Shown: piece after piece, positions 16,955 to 24,467 of the stretch
Layout of the letters: each line of letters opens with the position of its first letter
How positions within the stretch are numbered: position 1 is the stretch's first letter
Source: Alicyclobacillus contaminans DSM 17975
Lineage (GTDB): Bacteria; Bacillota; Bacilli; Alicyclobacillales; Alicyclobacillaceae
Assembly: GCF_000429525.1 (NCBI RefSeq)
Contig: NZ_AUCA01000009.1
Coordinates: forward strand, 1 to 64,000
Direction: 5' to 3'
DNA: 64,000 bases
Position numbers and translations under genes: made by a program
Notes under the pieces: model-generated
Told to the model about the DNA's origin: nothing
Database searches by the model: none
What the model saw: only the letters and a program-made list of their open reading frames with translations

Positions 16955-18156
16955 AGAGCGTCTGGAGGCCGTGCGCCACGCTGGTGGTTATCCTGATATG
17001 GACCACCCTGTTTTTGTCCGGTTGTTACGATTTGCGCGAGGTCAACGACATGAACATCGTGACCGGAATTGGCCTGGACGAAGCAGAGAATGGCATGGTG
17101 CGCGTCACGCTGCAATTGGTGAACCCAAACAACGTGCCCTCGGCCGCAGGAGGGCAAGGATCGGGCCGGGCGTTTCTCACTCGTACGGTGGAGGCCCGCT
17201 CCGTGGAGCAGGCCGTGAATAAATTTAGTGAAGTCGTGCCTCATTTTCTGTATTTATCGCATAACACACTCGTGGTGTTCGGCGACGCGTACGCGAAGCA
17301 TGGACTGAGCCGTGCGTTCGACTATTTTGAGCGCAGTCGGTTCTTTCGGCGCAATCAGTTGTTTGTCGTGGCGCAGGGGGAGGCTCGTGACGTATTGGCG
17401 GCGTCAACGACACCTGAGCCCTTGAATTCTTTCGGAGTACGCTTTCTCGTGGAACAGACGGCCAGGAGGGCTCGACTTTTAGATTCCGAGCAACTCAGTG
17501 TGTTGAAGGCGTATTTATCCGTATCCAAATCTCCCGTCATGGCGTTGATTGACGTGCGGGACGGGCGTCTCCGGGTAGCCGGGGCGGCGCTGTTTCGCGA
17601 AGGTACCATGGTGGGGACATTGACGCCGAATGAAATGGAAGCGTTGTCCTTGCTTCGCAGCGGTCGTGGAGAAATCTCGGTATCGATACCCTGCCCTACG
17701 TCGGCGGCAGATACCAACACGTCGCTTCAAATCGACTCATGGCGCAGGAATATGCGGTCGTCATTCGTAGGACAGCGGCTGCATCTGGAGATTCAGTTGA
17801 CGGTGAGTGGCGAGATAGAGCGACTCTGTCCGGGAGGACAGTTGAACAAACAAGTACTGAGATCTGTGCAAAGGGAAGGGGAAGCCATCATCCAGAGACG
17901 TCTGCGGACGGTGATTGAAAAACTGCAATCGGATGGTTCGGATGCGGGGGGATTTGGCCAATGGATGTTTCAGAATCATCCTGGCTGGTGGCGCGAGCAT
18001 GGGGCCGATTGGAGCGATATTTTCCAACATGCGGATGTATCGTGTGCAGTTCAGCTACAGATTCGTCGTGCTGGATTGTCCAGCAATGCGCCGGAGGTGA
18101 TGGTGAACGAGGTGGACAAGGCGCCAAAGGCCGGTAGAGGGGAGGATATCCCATGA
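16951..18156 (+). CDS. Spore germination receptor lipoprotein (GerC family)
   Basis: A 401-aa Ger(x)C-family lipoprotein. GTG 16951 overlaps the gerA-type stop. A hydrophobic signal runs to the lipobox LFLSGC at about residues 21-26, so it is lipid-anchored at the outer face of the spore inner membrane. Family signatures are YDLREVNDMNIVTGIGLDE and SVEQAVNKFSEVVPHFLYLSHN, and later AKHGLSRAFDYFERSRFFRRN. It is needed for receptor assembly and localisation together with the A and B subunits. Confidence 0.93.
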   Translation: MKSVWRPCATLVVILIWTTLFLSGCYDLREVNDMNIVTGIGLDEAENGMVRVTLQLVNPNNVPSAAGGQGSGRAFLTRTVEARSVEQAVNKFSEVVPHFLYLSHNTLVVFGDAYAKHGLSRAFDYFERSRFFRRNQLFVVAQGEARDVLAASTTPEPLNSFGVRFLVEQTARRARLLDSEQLSVLKAYLSVSKSPVMALIDVRDGRLRVAGAALFREGTMVGTLTPNEMEALSLLRSGRGEISVSIPCPTSAADTNTSLQIDSWRRNMRSSFVGQRLHLEIQLTVSGEIERLCPGGQLNKQVLRSVQREGEAIIQRRLRTVIEKLQSDGSDAGGFGQWMFQNHPGWWREHGADWSDIFQHADVSCAVQLQIRRAGLSSNAPEVMVNEVDKAPKAGRGEDIP

Positions 18157-18365
18157 TTGCCATGGCCATTGTAGCATGTGTTGTGTCGTATTTGATACAC
18201 CGTCCAACGAGTTGGCGTGAACGTGTCCTCACCTGGGCGATATTGCTGTGTGTGGTCGGCCTGTCCCTGCGCACGGCGCTGCATTTGTGGCCGAATCTGG
18301 ATGTTCTGGGTCCGCTGGACCTGGTATTCGGCAGTTTGACGCGCGTTATCTACAAAGTCCTGTAG
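18153..18365 (+). CDS. Small two-helix membrane protein, probable Ger receptor D subunit
   Basis: A 70-aa protein with ATG 18153 overlapping the GerC-type stop by 4 bp (ATGA). It has a first hydrophobic segment AMAIVACVVSYLI (residues 3-15) and a second, VLTWAILLCVVGLSL (about 25-39). A C-terminal half with LDLVFGSLTRVIYKVL follows. Several Bacillus ger operons encode such small D proteins (for example beside gerK and gerU) that modulate receptor response. Its coupled position between the C and B genes supports this role; the sequence alone does not prove it. Confidence 0.7.
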   Translation: MIAMAIVACVVSYLIHRPTSWRERVLTWAILLCVVGLSLRTALHLWPNLDVLGPLDLVFGSLTRVIYKVL

Positions 18366-18380
18366 GGAGAGAACAAATGC

Positions 18381-19496
18381 ATGGAAAAGGAACGTATTTC
18401 CAGTACGCAATTAGTGGTCTTGCTGATCTGGACGACACTCGGGACAGGCATTGTAACAATTCCCTATGTCTTAGGGCTGTTCACCGTTCGGGATGGATGG
18501 ATTTCCACCTTGTTGTCTTCGGCGGGAGGACTGCTCGTGACCGCGGTCGCCTGGCTTTACATCCGTATGCTGGAGATGCGGCGATTGACCGAGGCTTTGC
18601 TTCGAACGTTCGGTCCCGTCGTGGGAAGAGCGTTGGGCCTGTGGGTGGTGTTCTGGATTTGGATTTCGAATTGCACCGTTTTAAGGGAACTGGAGCTGTT
18701 TGTCGGCAATACCATCTTACCCAGGACTCCAGAATATGTTATCGGATTCCTGGCCAGTACGACGTTCGCCTACGCCGTGTACATGGGGGTGGAGGTGCTC
18801 GCGCGTACGGGGGAATTCATTCTCCCGCTGAGCGCCGTTGTGGGGCCGGTCCTCATCATGCTCTCCCTGCAGTACATGGATATCCATGAGATGATGCCGG
18901 TGCTGGCGGACGGATGGAGCCCTGTACTTCGAGGCGCCGTTGTGCCCGCTTTGGCCTACGGGATGGAGTTCGGCATCGTGCTGCAGTATTTGCACGCTGT
19001 GAACCATAGGCAGTCGGTTCTGGGCTCCCTCGTGATGTCCACAGGCCTGGTCTCGGTAGTCCTGACCATCGTGGTCGCGATTACGGTTGGTGTCACGGGG
19101 CATTCGGTCAGCTATTTGAACTATCCTGTGTTGGAGATGGTTCGTACGATTCGGGTGGGACGCTTTTTGGAGCGGATTGACACGCTGTATGTGATGGCGG
19201 TGATGAGCACCATATTTATCAAGCTCGGGGCCTTTCATTACGCCTGGTGTGAAGGAATGAAGGACATCTTTGGCCTCTCGTCCCACCGGACACTGGCTGT
19301 GCCGGGCGCACTCTCGGTCTGGGCGGGCAGCCTGGCGGTGTTTGCGAAGGCGGGGACTGTGGAGCATTTCATCATCACCGACGTCCCGTCCTATTTTGTC
19401 TTCACCGTTCTGGTGATTCCGGCTGTGACAGCGCTCGCGGCATGGTGGAAGCAACGCCGGACGCACCGGGGGGCGCCGCGCAGGAACGTTGCGTGA
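18381..19496 (+). CDS. Spore germination receptor subunit B (GerB, APC-like permease fold)
   Basis: A 371-aa integral membrane protein from ATG 18381 after GGGAGAG. It starts ISSTQLVVLLIWTTLGTGI and has about ten hydrophobic helices. Family signatures include IPYVLGLFTVRDGW and, near the end, WAGSLAVFAKAGTVEHF. GerB subunits adopt an amino-acid-permease fold and are thought to bind the germinant. This is the last gene of the A-C-D-B operon. The next gene, a HAD phosphatase, starts 112 nt later after a small hairpin. Confidence 0.92.
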   Translation: MEKERISSTQLVVLLIWTTLGTGIVTIPYVLGLFTVRDGWISTLLSSAGGLLVTAVAWLYIRMLEMRRLTEALLRTFGPVVGRALGLWVVFWIWISNCTVLRELELFVGNTILPRTPEYVIGFLASTTFAYAVYMGVEVLARTGEFILPLSAVVGPVLIMLSLQYMDIHEMMPVLADGWSPVLRGAVVPALAYGMEFGIVLQYLHAVNHRQSVLGSLVMSTGLVSVVLTIVVAITVGVTGHSVSYLNYPVLEMVRTIRVGRFLERIDTLYVMAVMSTIFIKLGAFHYAWCEGMKDIFGLSSHRTLAVPGALSVWAGSLAVFAKAGTVEHFIITDVPSYFVFTVLVIPAVTALAAWWKQRRTHRGAPRRNVA

Positions 19497-19608
19497 CAAT
19501 GCTTGGCGGGGAGGATTGACACCAGACCATGATGGGGAGAAACTGGTCTCGGGCGGCCATGCGGTGGCTGGCGTCAGCCATCATACAGGGGCGTAAGGGA
19601 GATGTCGA

Positions 19609-20382
19609 ATGTATAAAATTGTATTTTTTGACCTCGACGGCACGTTGTTGAACCGCGAGAAACAGGTGCCGCAGGAAGTGAAGCAAGCCATTCGCAGCCT
19701 TCGGCGGCAAGGTACCATTGTGATGATTGCCACCGGCCGCGCGCCCTACTTCTTCACGGAGGTTCGACGGGAATTGGAGATTGACTCCTACGTCAGCATC
19801 AACGGGGCGTACGTGGTGCACGAGGGACGAGTGATCTCGGAGACGCGCATTCCACAGACGCTGGTGGAGGAATTCACGACATTTGCCGCAGACATGCAGC
19901 ATCCGATGGTCTATCTGACCGAGCAAAAGCATGTCACCGCGCAACCGGATCATCCGCTGGTGGTGAAAGACTTCACTGAATTGCGCGTCGGACTGCCCAG
20001 CTATGCGTCCGAACCGCATCGGAGGTTTCCCGTGTATCAGATGATTGCCCACTTTCCGGAAGCGTACGATGACCTGTACCGACAGCGGTTTCCAGAGTTG
20101 ACCATTCTGCGCTGGTCGGACACCGCAGTCGATGCCATTCCCAGGGGACTGTCCAAGGCGCAGGGAATCGCCACCACGCTCCGGCTGCTCGGGATTCCGA
20201 GAGAACAGGCGGCGGCGTTTGGGGACGGTCCGAATGACCTGGAAATGCTCCAGTACGTCGGCATGGGCGTGGCGATGGGGAACGCGTCGAAAGAGCTGCA
20301 GCGGCATGCGGACTTCGTGACGCGCGATGTGGAAGAAGGCGGCGTGGTATACGGGTTGCGCCACCTGCAGTTGATTCCGTAA
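19609..20382 (+). CDS. Cof-type HAD superfamily phosphatase
   Basis: A 257-aa hydrolase from ATG 19609 with GGGAGA upstream. Motif I is FDLDGTLLN with nucleophile D8 and acid D10. Motif II threonine is in MIATGRAPYF, and motifs III/IV are GLSKAQGI and FGDGPNDLEML near residues 204-214. The long cap between motifs II and III makes it a Cof-type (IIB) enzyme. These dephosphorylate sugar phosphates, flavin mononucleotide or pyridoxal phosphate; the substrate cannot be told here. It converges with the DMT transporter gene. Confidence 0.9.
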   Translation: MYKIVFFDLDGTLLNREKQVPQEVKQAIRSLRRQGTIVMIATGRAPYFFTEVRRELEIDSYVSINGAYVVHEGRVISETRIPQTLVEEFTTFAADMQHPMVYLTEQKHVTAQPDHPLVVKDFTELRVGLPSYASEPHRRFPVYQMIAHFPEAYDDLYRQRFPELTILRWSDTAVDAIPRGLSKAQGIATTLRLLGIPREQAAAFGDGPNDLEMLQYVGMGVAMGNASKELQRHADFVTRDVEEGGVVYGLRHLQLIP

Positions 20383-20409
20383 CACACCCCACCACTCGCC
20401 ATCTTCGCA

Positions 20410-21264
20410 TCAGAAGTTCGCCATCGCAGCGCCGAGGAGGGTTACGCCGCCGCCAAGCCATGACCAGGCGGAGACCTGCTCATGCAGCAGAAGGATGCCG
20501 AACACCACGGCCCAGACGGGGAGCAGGTTGATGTACGGGGCGGCACGGCCAGCCCCCACGCGTTTGACGCCGACCGTCCATGCCAGATAGGCCAGGACGG
20601 AGGCGAAGGTGCTCACGTACGCAACGGATACCCAGGCCCATGCGGTCATGTGAATCTGGTTCGCATGAATCGTTCCGATACAGGCGAGGGCGCTGAACAA
20701 CGTACCGTACACTGCCGCTCCTGCCGTCATTAGCAATGAGTCCAGCGCCTTTCCGTACCGCTTGCCAAGGACGGTGTACAACCCCCACGCGATACAGGAC
20801 AGCAGAATTTCCAGGTCGCCCAGCAAAGAGCCGCGTGGGCTTCCCCCATGCTTGCCCTGCACCAGCAGGATGACGCCCGCGATGGACACCAATGCGCCCA
20901 TCCAGGCTCGTCCTTTGACAGGCTCCTTCAGCAGCAGCTGCGAGAATGCCAGAATCGCAATGGGAATCCCGGATGAAATCATACCGGCGCGGGAGGCGCT
21001 GATATTCTGCAGTCCGAGGTACGTCAACGTGGAGAAGGCGAAAACCCCCAGGAAACCGAGCAAGGCGAACGGCTTCCAGCACCGCATCAGTGGAATGCGC
21101 TGTTTGCGAAGCAAGAGAATGATGATGAACAGCACACTCGAGATGGCCCAGCGGACGGTGTTCAACAAGACAGGGGGCAGCGCGGTGCCGAGAAATCGGC
21201 CGCAGATGTAGTTGCCTCCCCACAGCATGGTGGCCAAAATCAGAAGTCCAATTCCCCGTCGCAC
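20410..21264 (-). CDS. EamA/DMT-family transporter
   Basis: A 284-aa membrane protein with ten predicted helices in two EamA repeats. GTG 21264 is the start, preceded by AAAGGA at 11 nt. Repeat 1 begins ATMLWGGNYICGRFLG; repeat 2 begins near CIAWGLYTVLGKRYG at about residue 165. Members export metabolites or amino acids, and the substrate is unknown. It lies downstream of the dienelactone hydrolase gene on the same strand, with an intervening GC hairpin. Confidence 0.9.
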   Translation of the reverse strand: MRRGIGLLILATMLWGGNYICGRFLGTALPPVLLNTVRWAISSVLFIIILLLRKQRIPLMRCWKPFALLGFLGVFAFSTLTYLGLQNISASRAGMISSGIPIAILAFSQLLLKEPVKGRAWMGALVSIAGVILLVQGKHGGSPRGSLLGDLEILLSCIAWGLYTVLGKRYGKALDSLLMTAGAAVYGTLFSALACIGTIHANQIHMTAWAWVSVAYVSTFASVLAYLAWTVGVKRVGAGRAAPYINLLPVWAVVFGILLLHEQVSAWSWLGGGVTLLGAAMANF

Positions 21265-21308
21265 AAGGCCATCATTCCTTTTTTTCAGATTGCGATCCGC
21301 GCGATGGC

Positions 21309-21323
21309 GGGGGCGAAGCCCCC
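21309..21323 (-). terminator. GC hairpin after the dienelactone hydrolase gene
   Basis: GGGGGC (21309-21314), GAA loop, GCCCCC (21318-21323). It lies 22 nt beyond the hydrolase stop on the minus strand. There is no T-run immediately after it, so it may be a weak terminator or an RNA-stabilising stem. Confidence 0.4.
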
Positions 21324-21344
21324 ACCACCTTCACGCCTTCCGAC

Positions 21345-22166
21345 TCATTCCGCGCCCAACTCGCGGTTGAAGAAGGCCAGTACTCGGGCGAACGCATCGC
21401 GCGCGGCGCGCGGATGATAAGAAGCGCGCGTATCGTTGAAAAACGCGTGGTGCGCGCCTTTGTACACGTGGTACTCGAACGATTTTCCGGCTCGTTTCAT
21501 GTTCTCCGCAAAGCCGGGGACCGCGTCGGTGATGCGCGGATCGAGCTCGCCGTAGAAGCCCATCACCGGGCATTGAATCCGCTCAATGGCCTCTGGCTGC
21601 GGTGCGTTGCCATAGAAAATGGCGGCTGCGGAAAGCGCCGGATCTTCGCAGGCCAACAGTCCCGACAGCGCACCTCCCATGCAGAATCCGACGGAGCCCA
21701 CGGGCTGTCCCTTGGAGCCTTCATAGGTATCGCGCAGATGGCCGGAGGTCGCTTTGACCTGGTCGATGTACAGGTCCATCTTCAGCCCGCCGAACAGGGC
21801 GCCGAACGTCTCACGGATCTCCGATTGACGGGGTTGCGGCAGCTTCGCCAGGGCGGCGTTTCGCTCCTCTTCACTGTGCCAGGCGGTGGGCGGAACACTG
21901 TCGAGGAACGTTTTCACAGCGGCAATCCTGTCTGCCCGGAGCGCTTCCGGCCGCTGCCCGTCCTTGGCATACAGATCTGGCGCCAGCGCGACATACCCCG
22001 CCTGCGCAAAGCGCCGCGTGATGTCCTGGATGTGTTCGTCCACGCCCCAGATCTCCTGAATCACCACCACCGCCGGCAGCGGTTCGCGCGTACCCTCCGG
22101 AGCGGCCAGATATCCGAGGTACTGGTTGTCCGAACCGTATCGAATCCAACCTGTCTTCAAGCCCAT
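21345..22166 (-). CDS. Dienelactone hydrolase family protein
   Basis: A 273-aa alpha/beta hydrolase. Two ATGs lie close together (22172, 22166); 22166 is preferred because GGAGGAGG lies 7 nt upstream of it. The family triad is visible: nucleophile cysteine near residue 162 in VGFCMGGALSG, aspartate in GFYGELDPRI near 212, and histidine in KGAHHAFFND near 243. Another family mark is VVIQEIWGVDEHIQD. Dienelactone hydrolases open lactone or ester bonds; many bacterial members have unknown physiological substrates. A 24-codon Cys-rich frame ends 2 nt before this start, suggesting coupled translation. Confidence 0.9.
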   Translation of the reverse strand: MGLKTGWIRYGSDNQYLGYLAAPEGTREPLPAVVVIQEIWGVDEHIQDITRRFAQAGYVALAPDLYAKDGQRPEALRADRIAAVKTFLDSVPPTAWHSEEERNAALAKLPQPRQSEIRETFGALFGGLKMDLYIDQVKATSGHLRDTYEGSKGQPVGSVGFCMGGALSGLLACEDPALSAAAIFYGNAPQPEAIERIQCPVMGFYGELDPRITDAVPGFAENMKRAGKSFEYHVYKGAHHAFFNDTRASYHPRAARDAFARVLAFFNRELGAE

Positions 22167-22168
22167 CT

Positions 22169-22243
22169 TCATTCCTCCTCCATGGCGTCGCAGCCGCAGA
22201 TGTCACTGCAGCAGCAGGTTTCCTTTCCGCACCGTGGACACAT
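22169..22243 (-). CDS. Cys-rich 24-residue peptide coupled to the dienelactone hydrolase gene
   Basis: ATG 22243 is preceded 8 nt upstream by a perfect AAGGAGG (22252-22258). The frame encodes 24 residues with seven cysteines: it begins MCPRCGKETCCCSDICGC and ends in three glutamates. Its stop at 22171-22169 is 2 nt before the hydrolase ATG, and the hydrolase ribosome binding site lies inside its last codons. The strong site and cysteine spacing (CxxC, CCC, CxC) suggest a real metal- or thiol-binding peptide or a regulatory leader peptide. I do not recognise a family. Confidence 0.6.
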   Translation of the reverse strand: MCPRCGKETCCCSDICGCDAMEEE

Positions 22244-22497
22244 GGTCAAAACCTCCTTCGCATTGCCGCATCCCCACAGGAAATCCATCCTTCGAGAGCC
22301 GAACCGGTTTCATTATAAACCACCGGGCGGCAGTGAATCTTTTTCGTGCATGCCGCGCCAAAGTTTGATATGGTATAAAAATATAAATATACACAAAGGA
22401 TTTTCGCGCATTCGCCGCTTCAGCGCGGTGCTGTGTAAACGTATAGAAACCTTGGTTCGGGTTGTCCTGCGACGACAGGCACAATGGAGGTGCAGCG

Positions 22498-23844
22498 GTG
22501 CAGAACGTAACGGAAGCACGGCGCGCGGGTCAGGCACAGGTGCCGCTGTGCGGGACCATGCGCGTAGCGGAGAATGGACATCTGTGGATTGGCGGCTGTG
22601 ACACTGTGGAATTGGCGAAATTGTACGGCACGCCGCTGTTTGTCTACGACGAGGCGTTGATCCGCAGTCAAATTCAAACCTTTCATCGGACGCTGCAAGA
22701 TCTCGGTGTGCGTTATGAAATTTCCTATGCCACCAAGGCGTTCTGCACCGTCGCGATGTGCCAACTGGCACACCAGGAGGGATTGACGCTCGACGTCGTC
22801 TCGGGCGGCGAACTGTACACCGCGCGGCGGGCCGGTGTCCCTGCCGGCGCCATCCGCTTCCACGGCAACAACAAAACCCCAGCGGAACTGGAATACGCCA
22901 TTACTGAGGGGGTTGGCGTGTTCATCGTGGACAACTTTCACGAAATCCGTCTCCTGAATGGGTTGGCCGAGCGCCATGGGCGAAGGGTGGACGTGCTGCT
23001 GCGGATTGCCCCCGGCGTCGAGGCGCACACCCACGACTACATTGCCACAGGACAGCAGGACAGCAAGTTCGGATTTGACTGGCAGAGCGGGCAGGCGGCG
23101 GAGGCCATGCGGGCTGTGCAGCAAGCCTCAGCCTTGACGTGCATCGGGCTGCACTGCCATATCGGATCGCAAATTTTCGATCCGGAGGGACACGCGGCAG
23201 CCGCTGACCGGATGATCACACTCTACGCCGAGGGGGTTCGGCTCGGCCTGCCATTCCGCGTACTGAACCTGGGCGGTGGTTTTGGCATCCGGTACACGGA
23301 GGAGGACACCCCGGCCCCCATCGCCAGCTATCTGGAGCTGATGGTGGCGGCGGTGCGCGCCGGTATGGAGCGGTTTGGCTTGCCGCTTCCGGAGCTTTGG
23401 ATTGAACCGGGACGCAGCATCGTGGGCGCTGCAGGGGTCACGCTGTACACGGTGGGCAGCCAAAAGGTGGTTCCGGACGTGCGGAGTTTCCTGGCGGTGG
23501 ACGGCGGAATGACGGACAATCCCCGATTGGCGCTGTATGGCGCCGAGTACCGGGCGGCGTACGCCAATCGCATGGTGGACGCGGCGGACGGCGCCTGGAC
23601 GGTCGCCGGCAAGTGTTGCGAAAGCGGGGACATCGTGATTCGCGATGCTGCGCTGCCGACGCCGCAGGCGGGGGATTTGCTCGCCGTATTCGCCACCGGT
23701 GCCTACAATTACTCGATGGTGAGCCACTACAACCGGATTCCTCATCCGGCGGTGGTGTTTGTCCGGGATGGGCGGGCGAAGCTGGTGGTGCAACGGGAAA
23801 CGTGGGCGGATGTGGCGCGGTTTGATCTGCCTTTGGAGGATTGA
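22498..23844 (+). CDS. lysA: Diaminopimelate decarboxylase
   Basis: A 448-aa PLP enzyme for the last step of lysine synthesis, decarboxylating meso-diaminopimelate. GTG 22498 follows GGAGGTG; an in-frame reading to 22462 has no site. The PLP lysine is K80 in YEISYATKAF. HIGSQIFD, LNLGGGFGIRYT and WIEPGRSIVGAAG mark the TIM barrel, and GKCCESGD plus TGAYNYSMVSHYN the C-terminal barrel with the conserved catalytic cysteine. An AT-rich stretch ATGGTATAAAAATATAAATA at 22372-22391 is a likely promoter region. I saw no lysine riboswitch in the 200-nt leader. Confidence 0.95.
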   Translation: MQNVTEARRAGQAQVPLCGTMRVAENGHLWIGGCDTVELAKLYGTPLFVYDEALIRSQIQTFHRTLQDLGVRYEISYATKAFCTVAMCQLAHQEGLTLDVVSGGELYTARRAGVPAGAIRFHGNNKTPAELEYAITEGVGVFIVDNFHEIRLLNGLAERHGRRVDVLLRIAPGVEAHTHDYIATGQQDSKFGFDWQSGQAAEAMRAVQQASALTCIGLHCHIGSQIFDPEGHAAAADRMITLYAEGVRLGLPFRVLNLGGGFGIRYTEEDTPAPIASYLELMVAAVRAGMERFGLPLPELWIEPGRSIVGAAGVTLYTVGSQKVVPDVRSFLAVDGGMTDNPRLALYGAEYRAAYANRMVDAADGAWTVAGKCCESGDIVIRDAALPTPQAGDLLAVFATGAYNYSMVSHYNRIPHPAVVFVRDGRAKLVVQRETWADVARFDLPLED

Positions 23845-23898
23845 TCGTCGAGGGGCTGCACCCAGGTTCGAGAATCTGGTGTTGGTGCGCGTAAATCG

Positions 23899-23928
23899 AG
23901 GCGGGCTGTCGTTGGGGACAGCCCGCCT
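23899..23928. terminator. Hairpin terminator between lysA and the HesB-like gene
   Basis: AGGCGGGCTGTC (23899-23910) pairs with GACAGCCCGCCT (23917-23928); stem of 12 bp with a 6-nt loop. It sits between convergent genes and may serve both, though T-runs are short. Confidence 0.7.
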
Positions 23929-23951
23929 TCGCGCAGGTGGGAGTTCGTCGC

Positions 23952-24236
23952 TCAGCAGGTGGGGGGGCCGTTCAGAATCAAAAAGCCCGCTTCGTCTTCG
24001 GCGTCCAGCCACTCAATGGTGATATCCTCCAGCAGATGCGCAATCTGCTTGGCGTATACCAGGGACACCCCGTGCACCTCCACCTGTACATCTGACCGAA
24101 AGCGGAGTGTCGTCCATTCGATGGACAGTCCAGCGCCACCACAGGCCGGCGTGAATACAATGCGCGCCACTTCATCCGGCGCTTCCACCTGATGTTGAAG
24201 GAACTGCTGGCGCGCGCGATCTGTGATGGCCATCAT
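23952..24236 (-). CDS. HesB/IscA-like iron-sulfur biogenesis domain protein
   Basis: A 94-aa protein from ATG 24236, 7 nt after GGAGGG. The fold is suggested by AITDRARQQFLQHQVE, then IVFTPACGGAGLSIEW, and the C-terminal tail LNGPPTC. Canonical IscA/SufA carry three cysteines (one internal and a C-terminal C-G-C). Here an internal ACGG and a single last cysteine are present, so it is closer to the HesB-like proteins of Firmicutes than to true A-type carriers. A role in iron-sulfur handling is inferred. It is divergent from the fumarase gene, whose product uses a 4Fe-4S cluster. Confidence 0.7.
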   Translation of the reverse strand: MMAITDRARQQFLQHQVEAPDEVARIVFTPACGGAGLSIEWTTLRFRSDVQVEVHGVSLVYAKQIAHLLEDITIEWLDAEDEAGFLILNGPPTC

Positions 24237-24337
24237 GGGCAATCCCTCCGGCGTCCAATGTTACGTTCATTGTATCATACGGGACATATCGGCTTCGGCC
24301 TGACCCGCGTGCCTGCCGCGATTTCGTCGGTGGTCGG

Positions 24338-24346
24338 TGCTATAAT
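24338..24346 (+). promoter_or_regulatory. Extended -10 promoter of the fumarase gene
   Basis: TGC followed by a perfect TATAAT (24341-24346) forms an extended -10 element. No good -35 hexamer lies 17 nt upstream. The start of transcription would be near 24353, about 115 nt before the fumarase ATG. Confidence 0.6.
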
Positions 24347-24467
24347 ACATAGTGGTTGTGGCAAACAAGTGTATCTATCGCAATCTATGCAAGCCATTCC
24401 ATGGTCCCCCGGAGGGCAGGGCAAGTCGTTGAAAGCGGCACCACAGTGGAGAGGAGATGGCCAGAAC

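Noticed and set aside
22260-22497. Possible lysine riboswitch upstream of lysA
   Set aside because: The leader is too short and shows none of the conserved L-box core sequences I know.
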